A stretch of DNA of 20,655 nt, taken from positions 1 to 20,655 of IMG/VR virus record IMGVR_UViG_3300030109_005351. The stretch is one strand, 5' to 3'. The notes under the pieces were generated by a model. That model ran no database searches. It worked only from the letters and a program-made list of their open reading frames with translations, and had not been told where the DNA came from. Below are positions 1 to 6,491 of this stretch, piece by piece. The translations under genes were made by a program, and so were the position numbers. The DNA comes from a virus. The first letter of the stretch is position 1. Every line of letters begins with the position of its first letter.

Positions 1-1113
1 GCCCCAAGCAACTTGCTACATGTTGCAGGTGCAGATGCGTACCTTACGCTGCAAAACACATCGGATGAGAACCTTGATGGTGAGGCAGAAACTCGCGTTC
101 TTTTCGGTGATCATAGCGGTGCTGGCTTAGCGATGATCGAAGGGAGTCATAGCGGCACAGGCAATGACACCAAGGGTAAGTTTAGTGTCGCAACCAATAA
201 TGGTACTTCAATAACGACTGCGTTGACGATTGATGATACCCAAAAAGCTGTCTTTGCTGGTGATGTCGAGTTTGGTGGAGACACACATACGTTTACATCA
301 GCTAACACAGAAGACCCACTGGTCATCATCAAGAACACAACCAATGACACCGCTGCTGCACGTCTTCGATTTGTAAAGGATAAGGGCGCTGCGGGCGCCG
401 ATGCAGATGGTTGTGGTGAGATTGAGTTTTATGGTGACGATGATGCTCAAACCAACATGCTGTTTGCAAAGATTCGGGCGGAAGTAGCCGACGCCTCGAA
501 TACTGCTGAAGGTGGGCGGCTATTGCTTGGCGTAGCCACTCACGATGGCGAGTTTCAGAACGGCCTTGTGATTGAAGATGGTAGTGCTGAAGATGAAATC
601 GATGTCATCGTAGGTAACGGTACGGATTCCGTCACCACTACTGCAGGGTATTGTAAGGCTACAAGCGGATTCCTTGTGCCAGAGGCTAAGTCCGTTCATA
701 TCGAAGCCCCGTTATTGGCTTCAGCAGATCATACGGCTACAGGAGAAACCGCTAGCATGGTGTGTAGCGCGAGTATTGCCATACGCAATCTCGTCGCTGT
801 ATCTAGTGCGGGTAAAGTAGCAAATGCTGACGCCGATGCAGAAGCCAGTATGCCTGTCATCGGAATGGCAATGAATGCTACCGCTAGTGACGGTGATGCA
901 GTTACTGTCTTGCTTCGCGGAATGGTTCGTGATGATACGTGGAATTGGACTGCCGGAAATCGTTTGTTTGCTTCTGGCGACCCGACGACCACCAATGGAC
1001 TGACTGCAACTGCACCATCAGGGACGGGAGACTTTGTTCAATGCGTTGCGGTAGCCCTTAGTGCCGATGTTATCTACCTGAACCCGTCATTCACTCTGGT
1101 TGAGGTGGGGTAG
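1..1113 (+). CDS. Tail-fibre-like structural protein, 5' end outside window
   Basis: The frame is open from the first base, so the gene is cut by the window edge; 370 residues are visible. The sequence is rich in Asp, Gly, Thr and Ala with short beta-strand-like segments and almost no long hydrophobic stretch, as in phage tail fibres. Two related modules follow each other: residues about 8-90 (LTLQNTSDEN, then FAGDVEFG) and about 105-205 (LVIIKNTTND, then LVIEDGS). The C-terminal 130 residues (about 240-370) form a different domain with alternating Val/Ala/Gly, of the kind seen at the ends of marine phage fibres. It probably sits at the virion surface and contacts the host; this is inferred from composition and context. 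The stop TAG shares one base with the GTG start of the next gene, so the two are likely co-translated. No catalytic motif is visible. Confidence 0.7.
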   Translation, partial: APSNLLHVAGADAYLTLQNTSDENLDGEAETRVLFGDHSGAGLAMIEGSHSGTGNDTKGKFSVATNNGTSITTALTIDDTQKAVFAGDVEFGGDTHTFTSANTEDPLVIIKNTTNDTAAARLRFVKDKGAAGADADGCGEIEFYGDDDAQTNMLFAKIRAEVADASNTAEGGRLLLGVATHDGEFQNGLVIEDGSAEDEIDVIVGNGTDSVTTTAGYCKATSGFLVPEAKSVHIEAPLLASADHTATGETASMVCSASIAIRNLVAVSSAGKVANADADAEASMPVIGMAMNATASDGDAVTVLLRGMVRDDTWNWTAGNRLFASGDPTTTNGLTATAPSGTGDFVQCVAVALSADVIYLNPSFTLVEVG

Positions 1114-2321
1114 TGGCTTATACTAAAGTCAATGACGTTGCTGCGGCAAGCATTGCCAAGATCAACGATGTGGCTCCTGCTAACATTGCTAAGTGTAATG
1201 ATGTTGAACCAGCCGCTTCGGGTCAAACTGCAACTCGTTGGGTAGCAGCACATGATGGCACAGGCAGCAACTTTTACCTATCTTATTGTGCTCACAGTGA
1301 TCGAACGTCTTGGACGGGCACAACAATTCAAACTGCAAGCCCTAATTCTCTCTGGCTTGCATACGGAAAAGACGGAAGTGGTAACGCTCTTTGGGTACTC
1401 ACAACTGACTCCGGTTCGATGGAGATTGCCCATGACGGTAACAATGATGTAACCGATGGTAGCACTTGGACGAAAGTTTCAAGCGATAGTGCTGGAAATG
1501 ATCTAGAGAAACTTTGGACCGTTGCTTGGGGTAATGACGTATGGATTGCCGCAGGCATCACTACGGGAGCAAGCAGCGCCAAAGAGGTTTACAGGTCTAC
1601 TGATGGTGCAAGCTGGGCAAGAATAGACCTAAACAGTGTATCTGGAATCGGCACACAACAAATCTATGGGCTGGCCAGTGATGGTGCAGGTAACTGGATG
1701 TTTGGGCAGAATAATAAAATATTTGCCAGCACAGACGATGGGGCTAGTTGGGCTGAGATGACATCGTATCCAGGCACCGCAGTTGCCGATGTAGGGTTTA
1801 CGAACAATACCTGGGTCGTCCTTGGTGTGGTGGCCGGTGATGCCGCTAATGTGAATACGTGTCCTGCTTCGTCATTTGCTACCGAAATGGGTGGTGGCAG
1901 TGCTGCAACCTGGGGTGAGCAAGACACTAAGGTCAGTGATGCAGGCACTACTCATGGAACCCACCAACTTAACTTGGGTCAAACAGGTGCGGGCCGATCG
2001 AGACTAGCGTGCGGTGGTGGCGTCGTCATTATAGGGCACACAGAATACACAATGGCTCTTGACGTAAACGGAACATCGGTGTCTATTCGTGCTTCAGGAA
2101 TCGTTGGCGTAGGTGATGGCACGACAATAGCTGGTACAATAAACACTATTGCCACAGATGGAAACGGTACTTGGCTCGTCGGTTCAGATGGTAGCGGTGG
2201 TGGTGATGTTGCAGAGAGCACAGACAACGGCGCCAATTGGACCCAAATCGTTAATGGCTTCAACTATAACGGCAATCGCAAATTTGAAGCTTTACGCGCA
2301 AATGTATACTTACCCGTATAA
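1113..2321 (+). CDS. Beta-propeller (BNR/Asp-box) tail protein
   Basis: 402 residues from a GTG start that overlaps the upstream stop by one base (TAGTG). The first 32 residues contain three repeats of the form (I)AK-x-NDV (residues 5-9, 16-20, 27-31), a short linker-like array. The rest has repeated Asp-box motifs S-x-D-x-G-x-x-W: STDGASW at 162, STDDGASW at 206 and STDNGANW at 369, with weaker copies such as HSDRTSW at 61. They alternate with W-(V/L)-x-G strands (NDVWIAAG, NTWVVLG, GTWLVGS). This is the signature of sialidase/BNR-type beta-propellers. In phages such proteins are usually tail or receptor-binding components. No sialidase active-site set is recognised, so a binding rather than enzymatic role is more likely. 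It follows the fibre gene directly. Confidence 0.75.
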   Translation: MAYTKVNDVAAASIAKINDVAPANIAKCNDVEPAASGQTATRWVAAHDGTGSNFYLSYCAHSDRTSWTGTTIQTASPNSLWLAYGKDGSGNALWVLTTDSGSMEIAHDGNNDVTDGSTWTKVSSDSAGNDLEKLWTVAWGNDVWIAAGITTGASSAKEVYRSTDGASWARIDLNSVSGIGTQQIYGLASDGAGNWMFGQNNKIFASTDDGASWAEMTSYPGTAVADVGFTNNTWVVLGVVAGDAANVNTCPASSFATEMGGGSAATWGEQDTKVSDAGTTHGTHQLNLGQTGAGRSRLACGGGVVIIGHTEYTMALDVNGTSVSIRASGIVGVGDGTTIAGTINTIATDGNGTWLVGSDGSGGGDVAESTDNGANWTQIVNGFNYNGNRKFEALRANVYLPV

Positions 2322-2330
2322 GGAGACATC

Positions 2331-2540
2331 ATGGAAACTTTGAAAACTAAACTCTCATCACGTAAGTTTTGGGCAGCGTTCCTTGGGGCTCTGTTGCCTC
2401 CAGTTTTGGCGTTCTTGGGTGAAGACATTGCACTTGGCGAAGCGCTCAAGCTTTCCGCTGGGATCTGCGTTTCTTATATCCTCGGCCAGGGCTATGTTGA
2501 CGCAGCCGAAAAGAAAGCTGTGGCTGCAACCGGCGATTGA
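2331..2540 (+). CDS. Small holin-like membrane protein
   Basis: 69 residues with a strong ribosome-binding site (AAGGAGACATC before ATG). Two hydrophobic segments, about residues 13-30 and 36-54, are separated by a short acidic turn (GEDIALGE). The N-terminus is basic (KTKLSSRK) and the C-terminus charged (AAEKKA). Length and two-segment topology fit small class II-like holins or other phage inner-membrane proteins. It lies between tail genes and the lysis-like cassette starting near 3580, which supports a role in timing lysis, but the assignment is inferred and no family-specific motif is recognised. A second holin candidate lies at 4854-5159. Confidence 0.6.
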   Translation: METLKTKLSSRKFWAAFLGALLPPVLAFLGEDIALGEALKLSAGICVSYILGQGYVDAAEKKAVAATGD

Positions 2541-2553
2541 GATAAGCAATTAA

Positions 2554-2928
2554 ATGGCGTTAAGTAGTACCAAATTTGACCGTGCTGTATCCTACAAGGT
2601 GCTGCACGATGCAAATATGACCAATGCAGCACAGAACAATGTCACGGACGGCCCCGGTAAGCTTCACTCTGTAAAGATTGCCAATAGTAACGATGCTGCG
2701 GTTTACGTGAAGCTGTTTAATAATTACTCAGCATCTGTAGGGACGACTGCGCCGGATTGGGTGTTTTCTTGTCCGGCATCGTCAACATACACCTATGAAA
2801 TTCCTAATGGCGTTTCGTATGATGCACTAACAGTCTGTGCTACTGAAAACGGAAATCCAAACGATAACACTGCACCTAGCGTTTCTGGCAATGAAGTCAT
2901 CGCTGTAACAATTGTGACGAGTGTTTAA
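2554..2928 (+). CDS. Small structural protein, paralogue 1 of tandem pair
   Basis: 124 residues, function not recognised. The protein is beta-rich (YVKLFN, YTYEIPNG, VIAVTIVTSV) with no hydrophobic or signal segment, which suggests a virion component such as a fibre accessory or decoration protein. It is clearly related to the next gene. Both share, in the same order, a G-K-(L/V) strand start, an A-x-YVKL motif, a short variable loop, a Y-x-I-x-NG motif and a C-terminal V-(T/S)-IV-(T/S) strand. The SD is weak (GAGATAAGC upstream of ATG). It ends immediately before the ATG of its paralogue (TAA directly followed by ATG), so translation is probably coupled. Confidence 0.7.
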   Translation: MALSSTKFDRAVSYKVLHDANMTNAAQNNVTDGPGKLHSVKIANSNDAAVYVKLFNNYSASVGTTAPDWVFSCPASSTYTYEIPNGVSYDALTVCATENGNPNDNTAPSVSGNEVIAVTIVTSV

Positions 2929-3318
2929 ATGTCTAATTTAACGTCGAGCCTGAGTGATCTTGCAAACAAGCTTATAGTAGACATTAAAGCTGATACAAAT
3001 GAAGCTGAAAATGTCACCGCTGCAGCGGCTGGAAAAGTATACCTTATTAGTATTGACGCCACGGCTGGAACACCGACCACAAGTGAGCCTGCTTGTTATG
3101 TAAAGCTTGCGAATGCAGTAACCGTTACTGGCGGTGGCAATTCTTCTACTGTTCCAACAATTACTCTTTATGCGCCAATTGGTGTTGTGACTACATACGT
3201 CATAAGTAATGGTTGGGAGTTTGATTCAAACCTTTCGTTTTGGTGCGTTACAAGCGCTACATTAACAGGTGACGTTAGCCCAACTGCAGACATTAAAGTA
3301 AGTATTGTATCAACATAA
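2929..3318 (+). CDS. Small structural protein, paralogue 2 of tandem pair
   Basis: 129 residues, function not recognised. It aligns by eye with the preceding protein over most of its length: YVKLANA here against YVKLFNN there, TYVISNGWEFD against TYEIPNGVSYD, and KVSIVST against VTIVTSV at the C-terminus. The N-terminal 25 residues (SNLTSSLSDLANK, then DIKADTNEA) differ from the paralogue and look helical. The arrangement suggests gene duplication followed by divergence. The start ATG follows the upstream stop with no gap, and an upstream GAG is the only SD-like element. A structural role is inferred from position among tail genes. Confidence 0.7.
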   Translation: MSNLTSSLSDLANKLIVDIKADTNEAENVTAAAAGKVYLISIDATAGTPTTSEPACYVKLANAVTVTGGGNSSTVPTITLYAPIGVVTTYVISNGWEFDSNLSFWCVTSATLTGDVSPTADIKVSIVST

Positions 3319-3329
3319 GTGAGGTAAAC

Positions 3330-3566
3330 ATGGTTGAAGAATATATTAAATTGGCGAAAATTCAAATGCAGCTAAAGTTTGGAAATAAACGACAAGCTGT
3401 AGATTATCTTTTTCAGGCTGTTTCATTGTTGCAAGATGAAATCAAAGAAAAAGATTTGGAAATCAAAACTTTGAAGTCTGCAGCCAAGAAGCCTGCGGCT
3501 AAAAAGCCTGCAGCCAAGAAGCCTGCAGCCAAGAAGCCTGCAGCCAAAAAACCAGCTAAGAAATAA
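3330..3566 (+). CDS. Coiled-coil protein with Lys/Ala/Pro repeat tail
   Basis: 78 residues with a good SD (GTGAGGTAAAC before ATG). Residues 1-48 are predicted helical and amphipathic (LAKIQMQLKFG, LLQDEIKEKDLEIK), so they could form a coiled coil. Residues about 51-78 are an almost pure array of AAKKP pentapeptides, about five copies, ending PAKK. Such tails occur in histone H1-like and AlgP-like bacterial proteins and bind nucleic acid or anionic polymers non-specifically. The tail is basic and disordered. A role in DNA binding, or in binding the anionic cell wall within the lysis cassette, is possible; neither is shown. The repeat is encoded by 15-bp near-identical DNA units and so may vary in copy number. 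Confidence 0.7.
   Translation: MVEEYIKLAKIQMQLKFGNKRQAVDYLFQAVSLLQDEIKEKDLEIKTLKSAAKKPAAKKPAAKKPAAKKPAAKKPAKK
3486..3561 (+). repeat. Tandem 15-bp repeat encoding AAKKP
   Basis: About five tandem units resembling GCAGCCAAGAAGCCT, differing only at synonymous third positions (for example GCGGCTAAAAAGCCT), lie at the end of the 3330-3566 gene. The unit is a multiple of three, so gain or loss of copies keeps the frame. Near-identity at the DNA level suggests recent expansion by slippage. Confidence 0.85.
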
Positions 3567-3579
3567 TTTTGGCACTTGG

Positions 3580-3975
3580 ATGAATAAAATGGAACCAGTC
3601 ACGTTGACTACAATTGCTGTTCTTGCGTCCCTGGGTGTTGGTTTCGGTGCTGGCTGGGGCCTGAAGCCCGATGCGGGTGTAAAAGCGATTGAGGCGCAAA
3701 CGGAAGCCATTAAAGAATTGAATGATGGCAATGAAGCGCTCGTCACTAAGGTTCAAGAAGTCGCAGTTGAAGAAGCTAAACGTGAGACAGCTATTGCTGA
3801 CAAACTTACTGATATGCCGCCACCTTGTGTCACAGAAGTAGGCGGCGATCCTATGTCTTTGCAATGTATGTGGGCTTTGTGCATTAGAACAGGTGAAACA
3901 GATAAGCAACGATGTGAGCCATCCAAGTTGACGGATAAGCTGCTCGGGTCTTATAGTTGTATTGAATCTGAGTGA
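3580..3975 (+). CDS. Membrane-anchored coiled-coil protein, spanin-like candidate
   Basis: 131 residues; a second in-frame ATG at 3589 is an alternative start, and neither has a strong SD. An N-terminal hydrophobic segment (about residues 8-27, ending GAGWGLKP) is followed by a charged helical region (about 33-75, AIEAQTEAIKELN and VEEAKRETA). A compact C-terminal part contains four cysteines (CVTEV, LQCMWALC, RCEPS) plus one near the end (SYSC). An N-terminal anchor followed by a periplasmic helix is the topology of inner-membrane spanins (Rz type), and the gene lies in a lysis-like cassette. The Cys-rich end is not typical of Rz, so the assignment is tentative. It overlaps the alternative start of the next gene by four bases. 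Confidence 0.6.
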   Translation: MNKMEPVTLTTIAVLASLGVGFGAGWGLKPDAGVKAIEAQTEAIKELNDGNEALVTKVQEVAVEEAKRETAIADKLTDMPPPCVTEVGGDPMSLQCMWALCIRTGETDKQRCEPSKLTDKLLGSYSCIESE

Positions 3976-3986
3976 CGGGAGTTATC

Positions 3987-4277
3987 ATGGATCTAAAAGA
4001 TATGGTGGTGCCTGGAATCACTCTGGTATTTGCGACCGGTATTGCTTTTGCGTCTTTTGAGTCTGCGGCTCAAGATGTAGAAGACGTTGAGAAACGCGTA
4101 ACGGTTCTTGAATCTAAATCAGGCAAACAAGAGGTTGTTGATGTTAAGATTGAAGGCATTGAAAACCGTCTTGAAAAAATGGAAGATATTGTTCAAAAGA
4201 TGTTGGAAAACCAACAACAGCAAGCGATCAATATCGCTCAAATCTGTCAAGCCACCAACGCTAACTGCGGCTCCTGA
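3987..4277 (+). CDS. Small membrane coiled-coil protein
   Basis: 96 residues from ATG 3987, preferred because GGGAG lies at the right distance upstream. A GTG at 3972 would add five residues and has no SD. A hydrophobic segment at about residues 7-26 (VVPGITLVFATGIAFASF) is followed by a long charged heptad-like helix (VEKRVTVLES, IEGIENRLEKMEDIVQKML), a Gln run (NQQQQ) and a short Cys-containing tail (ICQATNANC). The topology resembles XhlA-type or spanin-like lysis accessory proteins. It sits directly before the transpeptidase-like lysin candidate with one base between stop and start, so the two are probably translated together. Exact role not recognised. Confidence 0.65.
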   Translation: MDLKDMVVPGITLVFATGIAFASFESAAQDVEDVEKRVTVLESKSGKQEVVDVKIEGIENRLEKMEDIVQKMLENQQQQAINIAQICQATNANCGS

Positions 4278-4278
4278 A

Positions 4279-4854
4279 ATGCGTCCGATTCTTCTCGATT
4301 ACGTCGAATCGTTGGGCCATACTGTTTTTGAGTCGGGCGAGTACAACCTGAACATTATTGGTATTCGTAGTCGTAACCACAAGGCCAATAGCTTTGATGA
4401 CCGCATGTGTGTCGCGTTTCGCGATGAGCAAGGCTGGATCACTCGCACCTGGGAATGTACTACTGAGCCTGGAAAATATTGGCTTGAGAACCCCACTCGC
4501 GTCGAAGGGACTGCTATTCTTGTACCTGGGCAATACCGGTCTGTTTGGAAGATCGACAAGCACCAGGGAAAATATGACGCGCTCTGCCAGAGGAACGGTA
4601 CGGTTAAAACTTACCGGGATAGCAATAAAGACGACGTTATTGATCTTGATGTACAGTCTATTACTGAAGGCTATTATGGAATCAACATCCACAAAGCGGG
4701 CTCAGCATCGACGCAAGTAGATAAGTGGTCTGCTGGATGTCAGGTATTCAGTCACAGTAAAGACTTTGAAGAATTTATGTCCATCTGCTACGCGGCCAGG
4801 GATAAGTGGGGCAATAGCTTCAGCTATACTCTGATCGACGAACCGGAGTTTTAA
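4279..4854 (+). CDS. L,D-transpeptidase-like cysteine enzyme, lysin candidate
   Basis: 191 residues from ATG 4279; the frame is open upstream to 4108, but that part lies inside the previous gene and is rejected. The C-terminal third has the sequence GINIHKAG (His138) followed by KWSAGCQVF (Ser151, Gly153, Cys154). This matches the His...S-x-GC layout of YkuD-type L,D-transpeptidases, where Cys is the nucleophile and His its base. The N-terminal half (WITRTWECTTEPG, GTAILVPGQYRSVWKID) looks like the beta-sheet part of the fold. The family acts on peptidoglycan stem peptides. Because no other murein hydrolase is seen and the neighbours are small membrane proteins, this is the best endolysin candidate here. 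No signal peptide is visible, so export would need a holin. Whether it hydrolyses or cross-links is unknown. Confidence 0.65.
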   Translation: MRPILLDYVESLGHTVFESGEYNLNIIGIRSRNHKANSFDDRMCVAFRDEQGWITRTWECTTEPGKYWLENPTRVEGTAILVPGQYRSVWKIDKHQGKYDALCQRNGTVKTYRDSNKDDVIDLDVQSITEGYYGINIHKAGSASTQVDKWSAGCQVFSHSKDFEEFMSICYAARDKWGNSFSYTLIDEPEF

Positions 4855-5159
4855 TGGAAGCCCTGGTAGACACATTGCTATCAGGGGGTCACTTAGGCGT
4901 TTTCGCAGCGTTCTTGGTGTACCAGTTTATGGCCATGCAAAAACGACTGGACAACCTTGTTGAGGGCTTTCAGGAACAGCTTGACGAGATTCGTAAAGAG
5001 TATGAGGCTCGGTCTGAAAAAATGCGTGAACGGTATGATCGGGTCATTGAAGAATATCGTTCTACTGCAGACAATCAATCTAAAGACTTTTTGATCACAC
5101 GCACAAAAGTCCACAACGACATTGTTGCAAAGCTTGATCGCTTGCTGGAAAAAAAATAA
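4854..5159 (+). CDS. BhlA/UviB-type holin-like protein
   Basis: 101 residues; its ATG overlaps the upstream stop by one base (TAATG). One N-terminal hydrophobic segment (about residues 8-27, GGHLGVFAAFLVYQFMAM) is followed by a long, highly charged coiled coil (LDEIRKEYEARSEKMRERYDR). This single transmembrane segment plus charged helix matches the BhlA/UviB (bacteriocin-associated holin) pattern, though I cannot confirm it by search. It is the last gene of the + strand block, and its stop codon lies inside the first stem of the terminator hairpin at 5158-5189. Alternatives are an XhlA-like or inner-membrane spanin-like protein. Confidence 0.65.
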   Translation: MEALVDTLLSGGHLGVFAAFLVYQFMAMQKRLDNLVEGFQEQLDEIRKEYEARSEKMRERYDRVIEEYRSTADNQSKDFLITRTKVHNDIVAKLDRLLEKK

Positions 5160-5189
5160 CCCATCCAAGTCGTGACACTTGAATGGGTT
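5158..5189 (-). terminator. Intrinsic terminator ending the leftward operon
   Basis: A 12-bp stem (AACCCATCCAAG at 5158-5169 with CTTGAATGGGTT at 5178-5189, one G-T wobble) encloses an 8-base loop. Read on the - strand the stem is followed by ATTTTTTTT, a textbook rho-independent terminator for transcripts coming from the DUF2589 side. Read on the + strand the trailing sequence is GAGTTTC, which would terminate poorly. The T-run lies within the last codons of the + strand holin-like gene, so the terminator reaches into the convergent gene. Confidence 0.8.
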
Positions 5190-5384
5190 GAGTTTCAATC
5201 CACAGGTTGTATCAGACTTAGACCACCTAAGCCTGAAAGTGAACATCACCAAAAAGGTGGATTCAATGATTAATAACGCTTAAAGGCAAAAATGTAAACT
5301 GACCCCCCCCACCCGGTAGGAATCGCCCATGCTCACGCCCCGAGATGGGACAGACGATGTGGGTGAGGGGGGCCAGGGGGCCGT
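5190..5384. other. Convergent intergenic zone with GC-rich inverted repeat
   Basis: No coding frame is supported here. The main structure is a 12-position stem, C8ACCC at 5303-5314 pairing with GGGTGAGGGGGG at 5361-5372 (11 of 12 pairs). An inner stem, CCCAT 5326-5330 with ATGGG 5345-5349, is nested in its loop. Smaller repeats lie to the left: CTTAG/CTAAG near 5218-5230, and CCACCT 5223-5228 with AGGTGG 5255-5260. On the - strand the GC stem is followed by TCAGTTTACATTTTT, so it could be a first leftward terminator. An origin-like role cannot be excluded. Confidence 0.55.
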
Positions 5385-5990
5385 TTAGACTTTCTTCGCT
5401 GGTGCAACGCCTTGGGTCGGCGCGATTGCGTCATTCAGCATGTCCAGAACCTTCATAAGGCCTTCTGGGGGCCCGTCGTCGCGGGCTACAACCTTCACGT
5501 CATACTTGGCGCTGTTGTCGCTCTTGCGGCTGTTCTCGCTGTGGTTGGCTACTGAGCCATGCACAGTCACTTCACAGCTAAACAGGCCAGCATTGTACTT
5601 GGCCTTGGCTGTAAGGTCAGCCTTGCTATCAGAAGTGGTCTTGCTTGAAGTGGAAGACTTTACTTCCATTGTGAATCGTACTTCAGCTTCTTTGACTGAA
5701 AGTGCAGGTGTATTGATAATGGCGAGCAGTGGAACCTGAAGATCCACCTTTTCCATCGTCGTGTTTCCGGCAGCGTCTTGAACGGGCTTGTTGAAACCAA
5801 AGTCAACGGTACGAGCCGACAAGTTGCCTTTGCCATCATCGTTCAGGCCCACATCTTTGATGAAGTCACTGGACGCCTTTGCGAGCAGGGTTTGTGCTGA
5901 ACAGGCAGCTTTGAGTGGTCCACCAATGAGTTGATCCATTGGAAGGCCACCAAACTGTGATGACATTTGTACGAGGCCGGAATCTGCCAT
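5385..5990 (-). CDS. DUF2589 family protein
   Basis: 201 residues with a clear SD (ATAGGAGAGCATC before ATG). The layout matches the DUF2589 family (PF11655): an N-terminal DQLIGGPLKAA...AQTLLAKAS...FIKDVG helix region (18-48), a VDF-x-F strand, VPLLAII (86-92), a central beta segment VRFTMEVKSS (104-113) with a Ser/Thr-rich stretch, GSVANHSENSR (145-155), and a C-terminal GPPEGLMKVLDMLNDA (173-188). The family has no known biochemical function. The protein is related to its upstream neighbour. No membrane or signal segment is seen. It is the last gene of the leftward operon, followed after a structured spacer by the terminator at 5158-5189. Confidence 0.8.
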   Translation of the reverse strand: MADSGLVQMSSQFGGLPMDQLIGGPLKAACSAQTLLAKASSDFIKDVGLNDDGKGNLSARTVDFGFNKPVQDAAGNTTMEKVDLQVPLLAIINTPALSVKEAEVRFTMEVKSSTSSKTTSDSKADLTAKAKYNAGLFSCEVTVHGSVANHSENSRKSDNSAKYDVKVVARDDGPPEGLMKVLDMLNDAIAPTQGVAPAKKV

Positions 5991-5999
5991 GATGCTCTC

Positions 6000-6491
6000 C
6001 TATGGAAGCAGTTTGATTAGTTGATCGTCGATTCTTGCATAACCTTCTGGTGGCTCACTGCCCCTGAAAGTCAGCTTGAGTTTAGCAGCATTGCTCTCTT
6101 TTTTGAACCATGACGTATTCGCACATGGGCGAACCATCAGTTTTCCTTTTTGTTTGCTGCTTTCGAGTCCAGATATCTCCACAGACATTTCAACTTCAAG
6201 CTTATCCACGCGCAGGCTCTGTCCAGTCGTGAGTGACTGTAAAGGTACAGGTACTTGTCGCTTGACGAGTTTTCCGTCTTCCCATGTTGGGATTTCCATG
6301 ATGACCATACGAGGTGCATATATGTGTCTTCCGTCGTCATCTGTGACCGGATCTCCACTATCATCAACCTTTTGCTCCCAAAACTCCTGATTCATGATGG
6401 AGTCTAATTCGTGCCGCTCTGCGATATCCGTGGCGGCTATAACCGCTGACTGTATCGAATGGACAATGTCGTCTAAAGAATGTTCAGGCAT
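6000..6491 (-). CDS. DUF2589-like partner protein
   Basis: 163 residues from ATG 6491, which overlaps the upstream stop by one base (TAATG). A GTG at 6503 would add four residues and lies inside the upstream gene. Residues 82-106 (VPLQSLTTG..., LEVEMSVEI) align without gaps to residues 86-110 of the DUF2589 protein next door: VPL, the central L-x-V, EV and the final E are shared. Both proteins end with a PPEG-x-x-(K/R) helix (EPPEGYARIDDQL at 146 here). The N-terminus is an amphipathic helix (LDDIVHSIQSAVIAATDIAE). The two probably arose by duplication and may act together; the molecular role is unknown. Nine bases separate it from the DUF2589 gene. Confidence 0.75.
   Translation of the reverse strand: MPEHSLDDIVHSIQSAVIAATDIAERHELDSIMNQEFWEQKVDDSGDPVTDDDGRHIYAPRMVIMEIPTWEDGKLVKRQVPVPLQSLTTGQSLRVDKLEVEMSVEISGLESSKQKGKLMVRPCANTSWFKKESNAAKLKLTFRGSEPPEGYARIDDQLIKLLP

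Noticed and set aside
3486-3561. Tandem 15-bp repeats as a CRISPR array
   Set aside because: There are no spacers; the units are contiguous and encode a peptide repeat.
3423-3909. Two - strand frames opposite the 3330-3975 genes
   Set aside because: They mirror the Lys/Ala repeat and coiled-coil genes, giving Arg/Leu/Cys-rich low-complexity products with no SD; they are antisense shadows.
4108-4278. N-terminal extension of the transpeptidase-like gene
   Set aside because: It lies wholly inside the previous gene and has no SD, and the ATG at 4279 directly follows that gene's stop.
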